Part shown: one piece after another, positions 26,345 to 34,723 of the stretch | How the letters are laid out: every line of letters starts with the position of its first letter | How positions within the stretch are numbered: position 1 is the first letter of the stretch | Origin: Arthrobacter sp. Y81 | GTDB lineage: Bacteria > Actinomycetota > Actinomycetes > Actinomycetales > Micrococcaceae | DNA: 64,000 nt | NCBI RefSeq assembly: GCF_002929335.1 | Contig: NZ_PJIL01000009.1 | Span: 1-64,000 of the forward strand | Direction of reading: 5' to 3' | Position numbers and translations under genes: made by a program | The notes under the pieces: model-generated | What the model saw: the letters and a program-made list of their open reading frames with translations, nothing else | What the model was told of the DNA's origin: nothing | Databases searched by the model: none

Positions 26345-28005
26345 ACGGACTCTTTCTTGTCAGAGGTCAGACGGTCAGCGTCGGTCAGCAGGTTCTCGAA
26401 CTCGGCGTCCGGTCCCGGATCGCAGCCCGTGGCACCGGGCTTGCCGGCCGGGTCCTCGTCAGCGTCAACAGCTACGGCTGCACCAGCCGGAGCGGCGGCG
26501 GATCCTGCAGCGGCGGATCCTGCAGCGGGCAGGCCGCCGAGGTCCGTGCGCTCCAGCAGGTTCTTGCCGAGCTTGTCCGCGCCGGGCAGCTCGATGGGGT
26601 ACTGGCCGGTGAAGCAGGCAGTGCAGAGACGTTCGCGCGGCTGCCGCGTGGCGTCGATCATGCCGTCTTCGGAAATGTAGGCGAGCGAGTCGGCGCCGAT
26701 GGCCTGGGAGATTTCCTCGATGGTGGCGCCGTTGGCGATCAGCTCCGCGCGGGAGGCGAAGTCGATGCCGTAGAAGCAGGGCCACTGCACGGGCGGGGAG
26801 GAGATCTTCACATGCACGGAGGCGGCGCCGGCCTCGCGGAGCATCCGGACGATTGCGCGCTGGGTGTTGCCGCGGACGATCGAGTCATCCACCACCACAA
26901 CGCGCTTGCCGCGGATGACGGACTCGAGGGCGTTCAGCTTGAGCCGGATGCCCAGCTGGCGCAGCGTCTGCGACGGCTGGATGAACGTGCGGCCCACATA
27001 GGAGTTCTTGACGAAGCCGTGCGCGAAGGGGATGCCGGATTCCTCTGCGTAGCCAACGGCCGCGGGGGTGCCGGACTCGGGGACCGGGATGACGATGTCC
27101 GCTTCCTGGGTGTTTTCGCGGGCCAGCTGGCGGCCCATCTCCACGCGGGATTCGTACACGGAGCGTCCCGCGATGGCGGCGTCCGGACGGGCGAGGTAGA
27201 CGTATTCGAAAACGCAACCGGCCGGCGTCGGCTCTGCAAAGCGCTGGGACCGCACGCCGTCTTCGTCGATGGCGATGAACTCGCCGGGTTCGATTTCACG
27301 GATGAAGCTGGCACCAACAGTGGCCAGGGCCGACTGCTCGGAGGCAACAACCCAGCCGCGCTCGAGCCGGCCGAGGACCAGCGGGCGGATGCCGTAGGTG
27401 TCACGCGCAGCGTAGAGGGTGCCTTCGTCCATAAAGACGAAGCAGAAGCCGCCCTTGATCTTGGGCAGCAGCTCAATGGCGGTCTGTTCGAGGGACTTGC
27501 CCTCTTCGCCCTCCAGCAGTGCCGTGACCAGGGCGGTGTCCGACGTGTTGCCCTGCTTCATTTCGCCGCTGAGCTGGCCGCCGTTGCGCTCAATGATCAT
27601 GGCGTTGAGCTCTGCGGTGTTGGTGAGGTTGCCGTTGTGGGCCAAAGCCACGGTGCCCGTGGCGGTGGCGCCAAGCGTGGGCTGGGCGTTCGCCCAGTGG
27701 CTGGCGCCGGTAGTGGAATAGCGGCAGTGGCCGACGGCCAGGTGCCCGGTCAGGGTGTTCAGCGTGGTCTCGTCGAAGACCTGGGATACGAGGCCCATGT
27801 CCTTATAGACGTTGATCCGCTTGCCGTCGCTGGTTGCTATGCCAGCCGACTCCTGACCGCGGTGCTGCAATGCATACAGCCCGTAATAGGTGAGTTTTGC
27901 TACTTCTTCACCTGGTGCCCAGACCCCAAAGACGCCACAAGCGTCCTGAGGGCCTTTTTCGCCAGGGAGAAGATCATGAGAAAGTTTTCCATCGCCACGT
28001 GCCAC
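26341..28005 (-). CDS. purF: Amidophosphoribosyltransferase
   Basis: A 554-residue PurF, the committed step of purine synthesis. A propeptide of 22 residues precedes Cys23 in DACGVFG, which becomes the N-terminal glutaminase nucleophile after cleavage. The glutaminase domain is followed by the phosphoribosyltransferase domain with the PRPP loop VVVVDDSIVRGNT near 368-380. Beyond the usual end there is an Ala/Gly/Asp-rich tail of about 50 residues, part of it a tandem repeat. The start is GTG; no ATG is available upstream of the propeptide and the ribosome site is weak. Confidence 0.95.
   Translation of the reverse strand: MARGDGKLSHDLLPGEKGPQDACGVFGVWAPGEEVAKLTYYGLYALQHRGQESAGIATSDGKRINVYKDMGLVSQVFDETTLNTLTGHLAVGHCRYSTTGASHWANAQPTLGATATGTVALAHNGNLTNTAELNAMIIERNGGQLSGEMKQGNTSDTALVTALLEGEEGKSLEQTAIELLPKIKGGFCFVFMDEGTLYAARDTYGIRPLVLGRLERGWVVASEQSALATVGASFIREIEPGEFIAIDEDGVRSQRFAEPTPAGCVFEYVYLARPDAAIAGRSVYESRVEMGRQLARENTQEADIVIPVPESGTPAAVGYAEESGIPFAHGFVKNSYVGRTFIQPSQTLRQLGIRLKLNALESVIRGKRVVVVDDSIVRGNTQRAIVRMLREAGAASVHVKISSPPVQWPCFYGIDFASRAELIANGATIEEISQAIGADSLAYISEDGMIDATRQPRERLCTACFTGQYPIELPGADKLGKNLLERTDLGGLPAAGSAAAGSAAAPAGAAVAVDADEDPAGKPGATGCDPGPDAEFENLLTDADRLTSDKKESV
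26497..26526 (-). repeat. 15-bp tandem repeat in the purF tail
   Basis: Two perfect adjacent copies of GGCGGATCCTGCAGC (as read on the + strand) encode an Ala/Gly/Ser pentapeptide twice in the non-conserved PurF C-terminal tail. Length is a multiple of three, so expansion or contraction would keep the frame. Confidence 0.9.
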
Positions 28006-28052
28006 TGGTCGATTATCTCACGTGATGGGGTAGGACTTTTCCGGGCGCCCGT

Positions 28053-28403
28053 TTATGACTGACTGCCGGCCGTGGTGCCGTTGCCGGCGCCGTCGGCCGG
28101 ATCGCTGCCGGGCCCGGTCTCCGGGACGGCTTCGACGACGGCGTGTTCGGTGCGCCGGACGCTGAGCCGGTCCAGCAGGAGCGCGACAATGGCGCCCAGA
28201 ATCACGCCGCTGGCGCCGAAAAGAACCAGGAAGAAGCCGAAGACGGAGCTGGGTTCGTAATTCGGGTCCCCGGGCAGCGCAAACGCGATGACCGCCGCCA
28301 CGATGATGCCCACGAGGCCGCCCAGTATGAGGAACGGCACGTATTTGGGCGCCCGGCGGACGGTGATTTCGCGCCGCTCGGCGGGGGTGTCTTCAGAAGC
28401 CAT
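28053..28403 (-). CDS. Two-helix membrane protein upstream of purF
   Basis: A 116-residue protein with two membrane helices (FLILGGLVGIIVAAVIAFAL and FGFFLVLFGASGVILGAIVAL), a basic N-terminus and a Gly/Thr-rich hydrophilic tail. It lies 48 bp upstream of purF on the same strand, a placement common for a small actinobacterial membrane protein of unknown role. No catalytic motif is seen. Confidence 0.72.
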   Translation of the reverse strand: MASEDTPAERREITVRRAPKYVPFLILGGLVGIIVAAVIAFALPGDPNYEPSSVFGFFLVLFGASGVILGAIVALLLDRLSVRRTEHAVVEAVPETGPGSDPADGAGNGTTAGSQS

Positions 28404-28437
28404 GCCTTCTAGCCTACTGCCCGGGGATTTGGTTGGG

Positions 28438-28779
28438 TTAGCTGCCGCGGTACGTCGAGTAGGCGAACGGGCTCAGGAGCAGCGGCACATGGTAGTGCTC
28501 GCCGGCGTCGGACACGGAGAACACCAGGTCCACCTCCGGGAAGAAGGTGGCCGTGCCCAGGCCCTCGTAGTAGGCCCCCGTGGCGAAGTTCAACCGGTAC
28601 GTCCCGGCGGGGAGGAGCTCCGGACCGAGGTCCTTCGCCCTGCCGTCGGCATCGGTGGCGCCGGAAGCAACGAGGGCCCAGCCGCCGCCGTCGCGCGCGT
28701 AAAGCCCGACGGCGACGCCGGCGGCCGGACGCCCGGCCCCGGTGTCCAGGATGTGGGTGGTCACCTGTGAAACGGTCAT
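28438..28779 (-). CDS. uraH: 5-hydroxyisourate hydrolase
   Basis: A 113-residue transthyretin-like enzyme that hydrolyses 5-hydroxyisourate, the urate oxidation product, to OHCU. Hallmarks are THILD near the N-terminus with its His, and the C-terminal tetrapeptide YRGS that defines the family against true transthyretin; a HYH segment precedes it. Its ATG overlaps the uraD stop by 4 bp, forming a two-gene uric-acid breakdown unit. No urate oxidase is in the window. Confidence 0.95.
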   Translation of the reverse strand: MTVSQVTTHILDTGAGRPAAGVAVGLYARDGGGWALVASGATDADGRAKDLGPELLPAGTYRLNFATGAYYEGLGTATFFPEVDLVFSVSDAGEHYHVPLLLSPFAYSTYRGS

Positions 28780-29273
28780 TCGCTGATCACTCCTTCGAGC
28801 CGGAGCAGGGCGATTTCGCGCAGCTGCTGGGCCACTATGGCGTCTTCTTGGTCGGGGGTGTGGGTAAGCCGTTCGTGGAGCGCGGCCAGGATTTCCGGGG
28901 CCGTGCGTCCTGCGGCGCGAATCAGGAAGACCCGGCCGAACTTCTCCTCGTAGGCGCGGTTCCCCTCGGCCAGTGCCGTGGCCACGTCCGTGTCCGCCGG
29001 ATCCACCCCGGCCTGCTCCGAACGGGACATGGATGCCTCGGTGGTGGCGGACGTGGGCCGTTCCCCGATCCGCGGGTGGTGCGCCATTGCGGACTCCACC
29101 TCGTCCGGAGTGAAGGGGGCGGCGGCGTCGCGGGCGAAGTCCAGCAGGGCCTGGCTGCTGGCGAACGGGCGGGCGTCCGCGATCTGGTCCACCCAGCGCT
29201 GGACATCAATGCAGGGGCGAAGTGCCGCGGTGACTTCCGCGCGGTCCGCCCCGTTGAATACGGCAAGCTGCAT
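28776..29273 (-). CDS. uraD: OHCU decarboxylase
   Basis: A 165-residue all-helical enzyme that decarboxylates OHCU to (S)-allantoin, the step after UraH. The active-site motif HHPRIGE (about 65-71) and the later SRSEQAG segment match the family. It is the first gene of the uraD-uraH unit, transcribed away from the histidine kinase gene. The 284-bp divergent region upstream contains an inverted repeat. Confidence 0.93.
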   Translation of the reverse strand: MQLAVFNGADRAEVTAALRPCIDVQRWVDQIADARPFASSQALLDFARDAAAPFTPDEVESAMAHHPRIGERPTSATTEASMSRSEQAGVDPADTDVATALAEGNRAYEEKFGRVFLIRAAGRTAPEILAALHERLTHTPDQEDAIVAQQLREIALLRLEGVISE

Positions 29274-29318
29274 GCTTGTTCATCCCTCGTGCAAATGCTG
29301 GCATCCATGGCGTCGGCT

Positions 29319-29397
29319 ATGCGGAAAAGGGAGTGCCCCGCTGCAGTTGTGCGCTGTGGCTCCATACTGGCCGCAACAGCTGCGCTGCATTCCGCAT
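29319..29397. promoter_or_regulatory. Widely spaced inverted repeat upstream of uraD
   Basis: ATGCGGAA at 29319-29326 and its exact complement TTCCGCAT at 29390-29397 lie in the 284-bp region between uraD and the histidine kinase gene. The 63-bp spacing would need looping or two independent half-sites. The rest of the region shows no clear promoter boxes. Low confidence as an operator. Confidence 0.3.
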
Positions 29398-29557
29398 CAT
29401 GGAACTGTTATTTCAGCATGCGTAATAGTCAACCGGAGCTTCAGTGCCGGTGTCAAGAGATTACCGCACCCCGGATGGAAGCCACCGGCTCCGCTAGACT
29501 CCTGCTGGGGGGACCGCGGCGCCTCGGCCGGCTGTCCTGAACTGGGGAAGGACCTTA

Positions 29558-30841
29558 ATGGCTCATACCGACGCCCTCAGTTTTCCTGATGCTGACCTGA
29601 AACGTCGTTCAGTGCTCGCGGAGTACGGGCTGCTTCCTGATGGTCCGGATTCGGTAGCTGCCGCGAAGGTGCCCGACGCCCCCGACGTCAGTCCCAGCGC
29701 CAGCGCCGCGCGGGCCCTGAATTTCCTGGTGGACCTTGCCGCCAAGCTCTGCGGTGTGCCCTTCAGCGTGGTCAACATCATCACCCCCGAACAGCGGGTC
29801 CAGCTGGCAGCGGCGGGGCTGGAACCCGGACTGTGCGCACGTGAGGACTCGATGTGTGCCAAGGTTTTCCAGCAGGGCCGCACCACCGTCGTGCCGGATG
29901 CCGCAGCCGATCCGAGATTCGCGGACAACCCCTTTGTGACCGGCGAAATGGCGCGCGTCCGCTTCTACGCCTCCGCGCCGCTGCAGACCGGTTCGGGTTT
30001 CGCGCTGGGCTCCTTGTGCGTGTTCTCCGATGTGCCGGCCGGAATCTCCGCCGAACAGATCGCCATGCTGGATGTCCTGGCGGCGCAGGTCGTGGAAGTG
30101 CTGGAACTGCAGCACCGGACGGTGCAGCTCCACCAGGCCCTGGCAGAACTGGAGCGCAGCAACCGCAAGCTCGCCGAATTCGCCGGCCGGGTCAGCCATG
30201 ACCTGCGCATCCCGCTGACCACCATCCTGGGCTATGTGGAACTCAGCGAGGAGGACGCGGACATCAGCCCGGGCGGGCCCGCCGCTGAGTACCTTCAGCG
30301 CATCGGCGGCAGTGGGCGTCGGATGCTCGGCATGCTGGACGATGTCCTCAGTTACTCCCAGGTGGGCGGCACACTGCGCCGGCACTCCGTGCCGCTCCGG
30401 GCTGCCGTGGCTGAGGCGGTCAGCGACCTGGGCGGAGAGTTCGGCGTCACTGCGGCGGTGGCATGCGAGGACGCGGACGTGCTGGCCGATCCGGCGCAGC
30501 TGCGTACGCTGCTGCAAAACCTTCTGGGCAATTCCTATGATTACCGCCGCCCCGGGGAGGACCTGAGAATCAGGGTCTCCGGCCTGGCTGATGAACGCGG
30601 TGTCACGGTCCGGGTCTCGGACAACGGCAAGGGCATCGCCGCCGCTGACCGCGAAAGGGTCCTTGAACCATTGGTCCGGCTGCACCGCCCCGGCGACGCT
30701 CCCGGATCCGGCCTGGGGCTCGCGACGTGCGTGCGGATCGTGACTTCACACGGCGGGGAACTCTCGATCACGGACAGCCCTGGAGGTGGAACGACGGTTT
30801 CGGCCCTCTTCCCCGAAGGCGGCCAGGATGGATTTGCCTAG
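29558..30841 (+). CDS. GAF-domain sensor histidine kinase (orphan)
   Basis: A 427-residue soluble histidine kinase. A GAF domain (about 45-185) is followed by a short coiled coil, HisKA with the phospho-acceptor His in SHDLRIPLTTILGY (about 213), and an ATPase domain with DNGKGI and GSGLGL. The N-box reads NLLGNSYDY, where the usual Lys/Arg position is Asp, a mild departure. No membrane helix and no response regulator gene adjoin, so it is an orphan kinase that senses a cytoplasmic signal or ligand. The stop overlaps the following gene by 14 bp. Confidence 0.85.
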   Translation: MAHTDALSFPDADLKRRSVLAEYGLLPDGPDSVAAAKVPDAPDVSPSASAARALNFLVDLAAKLCGVPFSVVNIITPEQRVQLAAAGLEPGLCAREDSMCAKVFQQGRTTVVPDAAADPRFADNPFVTGEMARVRFYASAPLQTGSGFALGSLCVFSDVPAGISAEQIAMLDVLAAQVVEVLELQHRTVQLHQALAELERSNRKLAEFAGRVSHDLRIPLTTILGYVELSEEDADISPGGPAAEYLQRIGGSGRRMLGMLDDVLSYSQVGGTLRRHSVPLRAAVAEAVSDLGGEFGVTAAVACEDADVLADPAQLRTLLQNLLGNSYDYRRPGEDLRIRVSGLADERGVTVRVSDNGKGIAAADRERVLEPLVRLHRPGDAPGSGLGLATCVRIVTSHGGELSITDSPGGGTTVSALFPEGGQDGFA

Positions 30842-33344
30842 GGCCACACGCAGGGCAATCCTGTTGCTGCTCACCCTTCTGCTTTTCCTGCCGGCTGGAG
30901 CCGCGCAGGCCGCGGTGACGGCGCGGGCCGGGATCCCGGCGTCGACCGTTAACGGTGGTGAAGGCCTCGGCGCCTCGCCGGGAAAGCCGCTCCTGGGCGG
31001 CGTCCTGGAATGGGGCGAGGATGATGCCGCCGGGTTCGCCGGGCGGCTGCAGGCCACCCCGGCGGTCCTGGGCCACGATGTCTTCTTTCCCATCAAAGGC
31101 GCCGAAAAGGGCTACCTGCGGGAGTTTCTGTCCCAGAGTGCCGCCTCGGGTGCCCACGCCCTGATCACGGTCAATCCAACGGTTCCGTTGGCGGCGGTCA
31201 ACGCGGGTGGCGCCGCTGACTTCGCGGCGCAACTCGAGGAATTGGCGGAGGGTTTCCCCGGAAAGCTGCTGATCCGCTTCGCTCCGGACATGAATTCAAG
31301 CTGGGTGTCCTGGGGCCAGCAGCCTGGGGCCTACGTGCCGGCGTACCGCGCCATGGCCCAGGCGTTCGACTCGAAAACCAACGCACTGATGGTGTGGCAG
31401 CCGTTCCAGGCGCGGGACTATCCGTTCACCAGGAACCGCAATGCCCCGGCTTCCGGCTCTCCCGGGTTCGCCGCGCTGGACACGAATGCCGACGGCGCCT
31501 GGAACGGCTTGGACGCTCCCTACGCCCCGTACTACCCGGGCGACGACGTCGTTGACTGGGCGGGACTGACCACACATCACGATGACACCGGAGGGAAAGC
31601 CGCCGTCAACACGCTGCCCGAGGACGGCGAACTGGCCTCGTTGCTGACCGGGACGGCCAGGGGCGCTGCCTCCGTCGGGGACGGCGGTGGAGCTTCCGAC
31701 GGCGGCGGCGACGCCAACTTCTACGAGTCATATGCCGTCCAGCGGGACAAGCCGCTACTGCTCCAGACAGCCGCGTACTACAGCCCGTCGGCGGGCGGCC
31801 CTTCGGAAACCGACATCAAGTCCGGCTGGTGGAATCAGGTGCTGGGCGAGGCCGCACCGGGCAAACTGGAGCGGATTGCCGCCGTCGTCTGGGACGAGAA
31901 AACGGACGTTGGGGACGCCGGCAACACCATCATTGACTGGCGACTCACCCGGAATGCCGCCGTGGCGGCTGCCGCCGGCGAGGCGGTCAGGGAATCGACG
32001 CTCGTTACCGGGCCGGTCACCAGGACGGTAGAGGGCCTGGCCGGGTCATCCGGCAACGCGCTGGCCGGCGTTCCGGCGGGGATCGCGGCAGCGGCGCTGC
32101 TGCTCGGAGCGATCCTGCTGTGGCTGGTGCCGGTGCGCCTGCGCTCAGCCAAGCGATGGACGTACTCGGACAAGTCCTCGCGCGATTCCCGGGTGGACCT
32201 GATGCGCGGGCTGGCCATCCTGTTCGTGGTGGTGAACCACGTGGGCATGACGTCGCTCTTTCAGCTGTTCACCCAGGAAGCCATCGGCTTTGTGTCCGGC
32301 GCCGAGCTGTTCGTGCTGCTGTCCGGGCTGGTGCTGGGAATGGTCTACGGGCCCAAAGCCCAGGACCGCATTGGTGAAGTGGCGCAAAAGACCGGCCGGC
32401 GGGCCGGCAAGCTGTATGTCACGGCGCTCGCCGTTGTGGTCCTGGTGTTCGTCATCAGCCTCATCCCGGCGCTCAACTCGGAGGCGCTGACCACCTTCAC
32501 GGACCAGGGCACCGGAGGCGCAGGCAGGTCGGGCGCGGGCCGGACCTACGACCTGTACACGGGCATGCAGGGCCTGCTGCAGTTCCCGGTGTCCGGGGCT
32601 GTCATTCCGGCGGTCCTGCTCCTGCAGTTCGGCCCGTGGCAGTTCAACGTGATGGGCCTCTATGTCATCATGCTCCTGGTCAGCCCGCTGATCCTGCTGG
32701 CGCTGGCCCGCGGCAAGGTGCTGTGGGTGCTGGCGGCCACCACCGCCCTGTACATCGCCGGCACGGTGTTCCGCTTCAGGCTCCTGCCGTCGCAGTTCGA
32801 GGATTCCTTCCCGCTGCTGGTGTGGCAGGTCCTGTTCGTGCTTGGCCTGGTGGGCGGCTACTACCGGCGGACCATCGTGGCATGGCTGTCCGCGCACCGC
32901 TGGGTGGTTGGCGTTTGCGCCGCGATCACCGTGGCCTTCGCACTGATGTCCTGGGCCAACCCATACCTGGCCAACGAGTTCGACGTCCGGCTCGCGCTGA
33001 CCTCGGACGCGAACTACCGCGCCGTGTACGACCAGTTCTTCGGGCGGACCTACCTCGAACCGGGCCGGCTCCTCAACGTGATCACGCTGCTGGTGACGGC
33101 CTACGCGCTCCTGACGGCGTACTGGAAGCCCATCGAACGCGCGGTGGGCTGGTTGCTGATCCCGCTGGGGCAGGCCACGTTGTACGTCTTCGTCATGCAC
33201 GTGGTGCTGATCGCCGTCGTGGCCAACATTCCGGCGCTGCAGCAGGGGAACGTCTGGCTGAACACGGCTGCCTACGCGGCCATTGTGGCCCTGCTGTGGG
33301 TCATGGTCCGGACCAAGTTCATGTTCCGCATCATCCCCACCTGA
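30828..33344 (+). CDS. GH26-like domain fused to OpgC acyltransferase
   Basis: About 838 residues. A signal peptide (hydrophobic LLLLTLLLFLPAGA, cleavage after AQA) leads to an extracellular domain of about 380 residues resembling GH26 beta-mannanases (IRFAPDMNSSWVSWG). It is followed by about ten membrane helices of the OpgC acyltransferase type (SRVDLMRGLAILFVVVNHVG). In GH26 enzymes the acid/base is a Glu after a His in the corresponding loop; here the loop reads APDMN, so the glycosidase may be inactive and act as a glycan-binding module. A cell-envelope glycan acyl transfer role is inferred. ATG 30828 overlaps the kinase gene; a longer in-frame reading begins inside it. Confidence 0.72.
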   Translation: MDLPRATRRAILLLLTLLLFLPAGAAQAAVTARAGIPASTVNGGEGLGASPGKPLLGGVLEWGEDDAAGFAGRLQATPAVLGHDVFFPIKGAEKGYLREFLSQSAASGAHALITVNPTVPLAAVNAGGAADFAAQLEELAEGFPGKLLIRFAPDMNSSWVSWGQQPGAYVPAYRAMAQAFDSKTNALMVWQPFQARDYPFTRNRNAPASGSPGFAALDTNADGAWNGLDAPYAPYYPGDDVVDWAGLTTHHDDTGGKAAVNTLPEDGELASLLTGTARGAASVGDGGGASDGGGDANFYESYAVQRDKPLLLQTAAYYSPSAGGPSETDIKSGWWNQVLGEAAPGKLERIAAVVWDEKTDVGDAGNTIIDWRLTRNAAVAAAAGEAVRESTLVTGPVTRTVEGLAGSSGNALAGVPAGIAAAALLLGAILLWLVPVRLRSAKRWTYSDKSSRDSRVDLMRGLAILFVVVNHVGMTSLFQLFTQEAIGFVSGAELFVLLSGLVLGMVYGPKAQDRIGEVAQKTGRRAGKLYVTALAVVVLVFVISLIPALNSEALTTFTDQGTGGAGRSGAGRTYDLYTGMQGLLQFPVSGAVIPAVLLLQFGPWQFNVMGLYVIMLLVSPLILLALARGKVLWVLAATTALYIAGTVFRFRLLPSQFEDSFPLLVWQVLFVLGLVGGYYRRTIVAWLSAHRWVVGVCAAITVAFALMSWANPYLANEFDVRLALTSDANYRAVYDQFFGRTYLEPGRLLNVITLLVTAYALLTAYWKPIERAVGWLLIPLGQATLYVFVMHVVLIAVVANIPALQQGNVWLNTAAYAAIVALLWVMVRTKFMFRIIPT

Positions 33345-33821
33345 CGCTCTCTCACTTCCGGGCGCCGAATCGCGGACGCTCTCTCACTTCTTACTGGAGA
33401 GCCGTGGATATTCATGGCCGCGGGGACGGGCGAACCCGGCCTGGAGAATGTGCGAACCCAGGTCAGCGAGGCCGCCGTCCTGTCCGGAACGACTGGGCCA
33501 CCACCATCATGGGGATCATCAACCGGTATGTGCAGCTGCCGGCGCAGCCGCCGGGGCCCTGGATTGTTTCGCTGTTCCGCTCCCCTGACCGCTACTGGGA
33601 GTTCATGGCGGACGTCGCTGCCGCGGTTGTGTGCGGCCCGGCCATGGAAGCGGCACGGCCCATGAACGCGACGGCGCGATCCGGCTATCGTCCGCGGCCA
33701 CCATCGTGGTGGGAACGGTTTAGCCACGCTCGCCAGGAACTCAAGTGAGAGAGCTTCGGGGGAAAACCCGCGGGAAGTGGGAGAGCGTCGCCGGAAAACC
33801 CGCGGGAAGTGAGAGAGCGTC
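33343..33821. repeat. Opposed arrays of a 16-bp repeat with 32-bp period
   Basis: GACGCTCTCTCACTTC occurs at 33343-33358 and 33375-33390. Its reverse complement GAAGTGAGAGAGCGTC occurs at 33806-33821, with 1 mismatch at 33774-33789 and 2 at 33742-33757. Within each side the spacing is exactly 32 bp. On the right the whole 32-bp unit is repeated, including AAAACCCGCGG; on the left the intervening 16 bp differ. The opposed arrays bracket about 350 bp between opgC and iclR. They could act as bidirectional terminators or as ends of a MITE-like element. Confidence 0.75.
33509..33748 (+). CDS. Possible small hypothetical protein inside the repeat field
   Basis: A 79-codon frame starting ATG 33509 (MGIINRYVQLPAQPPGPW...) and ending inside the right-hand repeat array. 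It has a plausible composition with several Trp/Arg at the C-terminus but no strong ribosome site and no family I recognise. It may be a gene remnant or cargo between the opposed repeats. Treat as unproven. Confidence 0.25.
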   Translation: MGIINRYVQLPAQPPGPWIVSLFRSPDRYWEFMADVAAAVVCGPAMEAARPMNATARSGYRPRPPSWWERFSHARQELK

Positions 33822-33825
33822 GGGG

Positions 33826-34635
33826 TCAGGCCTGCGCCGGAGATGCCCCGCCGAGGCGGGCCGTGACGCGGTCCGCGGCGGCCTTGCAGGACTCCCCGAG
33901 GCGCTGCAGCGTGTCCGGGGATACCCGGAAGCGCGGCGCAGGGATGAGGACCGCCGCCACGATGTCGCCGCGGTGATCGAAGACGGGGGCCGCCAGGCCT
34001 ACTTCGTCCAGTGAGGACTCGCCGTAATTGGTGGCCCAGCCGCGCCGGGCGACGTCGCCCAGCCGGATCAGGTAGGCCTCGAGGCTGGTGTCGTCCAGGC
34101 CCGGATAGGCAATTTCGCCGCTCTTGAGCAGCACGCGTACGCGTTCGGCGGGTTCGGCGGCGAGGAAGACCTGGACGGAGGCGCTGAGCGCGTCCTTGTA
34201 CCGGGCGCCCAGCGGGGTGGTGTGCTTGATCTGGTGGTGGCTGGCGATCTGTTCGACGCACATCGATTCGGACCCGTTCCACACCATGAGCGCGCTGGTT
34301 TCGCCGGTCTGCTCGGTGAGTTCGCGCAGGACGGGGTACGCCACACGCCGCTCTTCGAGTTCGGCCAGCAGAGGACCGGCGACGGCGATGAGGCCCAGGC
34401 CCAGGCGGAACCTGCGGGTCTCCGGATCGCGCTCCACCAGGTGTTCCTGCTCGAACGTGGCCAGGATGCGGGAAACGGTGCTTTTGTGCAGGCCGACGCG
34501 GTTGGCGATCTCCGTGACGCCGAGCAATGGCTCGTCCGCGGTAAAGCTTCGCAGTACTGCGATGGCGTTGACGATGACGGACGTGCCCTTGGCGTCGCCG
34601 TTGCTGCTGGTTTCGGGAGCTTCTGCAGAGGTCAT
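33826..34635 (-). CDS. IclR-family regulator next to creatinase
   Basis: A 269-residue IclR regulator. The winged HTH is near 30-75 (GVTEIANRVGLHKSTVSRIL) and the effector-binding IclR domain fills the rest (ELTEQTGETSALMVW, then AAPVFDHRGDIVAAVLIPAP). It follows creatinase and the MFS importer on the same strand, so it probably regulates creatine use and perhaps the divergent betA-betB operon. The start is 34635 or 34647; both ATGs are in frame and neither ribosome site is strong. A terminator hairpin separates it from creatinase, so it is likely transcribed partly on its own. Confidence 0.88.
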   Translation of the reverse strand: MTSAEAPETSSNGDAKGTSVIVNAIAVLRSFTADEPLLGVTEIANRVGLHKSTVSRILATFEQEHLVERDPETRRFRLGLGLIAVAGPLLAELEERRVAYPVLRELTEQTGETSALMVWNGSESMCVEQIASHHQIKHTTPLGARYKDALSASVQVFLAAEPAERVRVLLKSGEIAYPGLDDTSLEAYLIRLGDVARRGWATNYGESSLDEVGLAAPVFDHRGDIVAAVLIPAPRFRVSPDTLQRLGESCKAAADRVTARLGGASPAQA

Positions 34636-34667
34636 GGTGTCCACCATCATTCCGTATGTGAGCCGGA

Positions 34668-34698
34668 AAGCGGCGCCACGGAGGACGTGGCGCCGCTT
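34668..34698 (-). terminator. Intrinsic terminator after creatinase
   Basis: AAGCGGCGCCACG at 34668-34680 pairs perfectly with 34686-34698 around a 5-nt loop (13-bp stem). It sits between the creatinase stop (34724) and the IclR start. On the minus strand the distal arm runs into TTTCC. It should end most MFS-creatinase transcripts. Confidence 0.7.
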
Positions 34699-34723
34699 CC
34701 GGCAGAGGCAGGTTGTGGTGCCG

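Noticed and set aside
29390-29404. TTCC...GGAA palindrome as a purine-catabolism operator.
   Set aside because: Only four paired bases per arm, too weak to separate from chance.
33742-33821. CRISPR-like array suggested by the regular 32-bp spacing.
   Set aside because: The intervening 16 bp are also repeated on the right side, so there are no unique spacers, and no cas gene is present.
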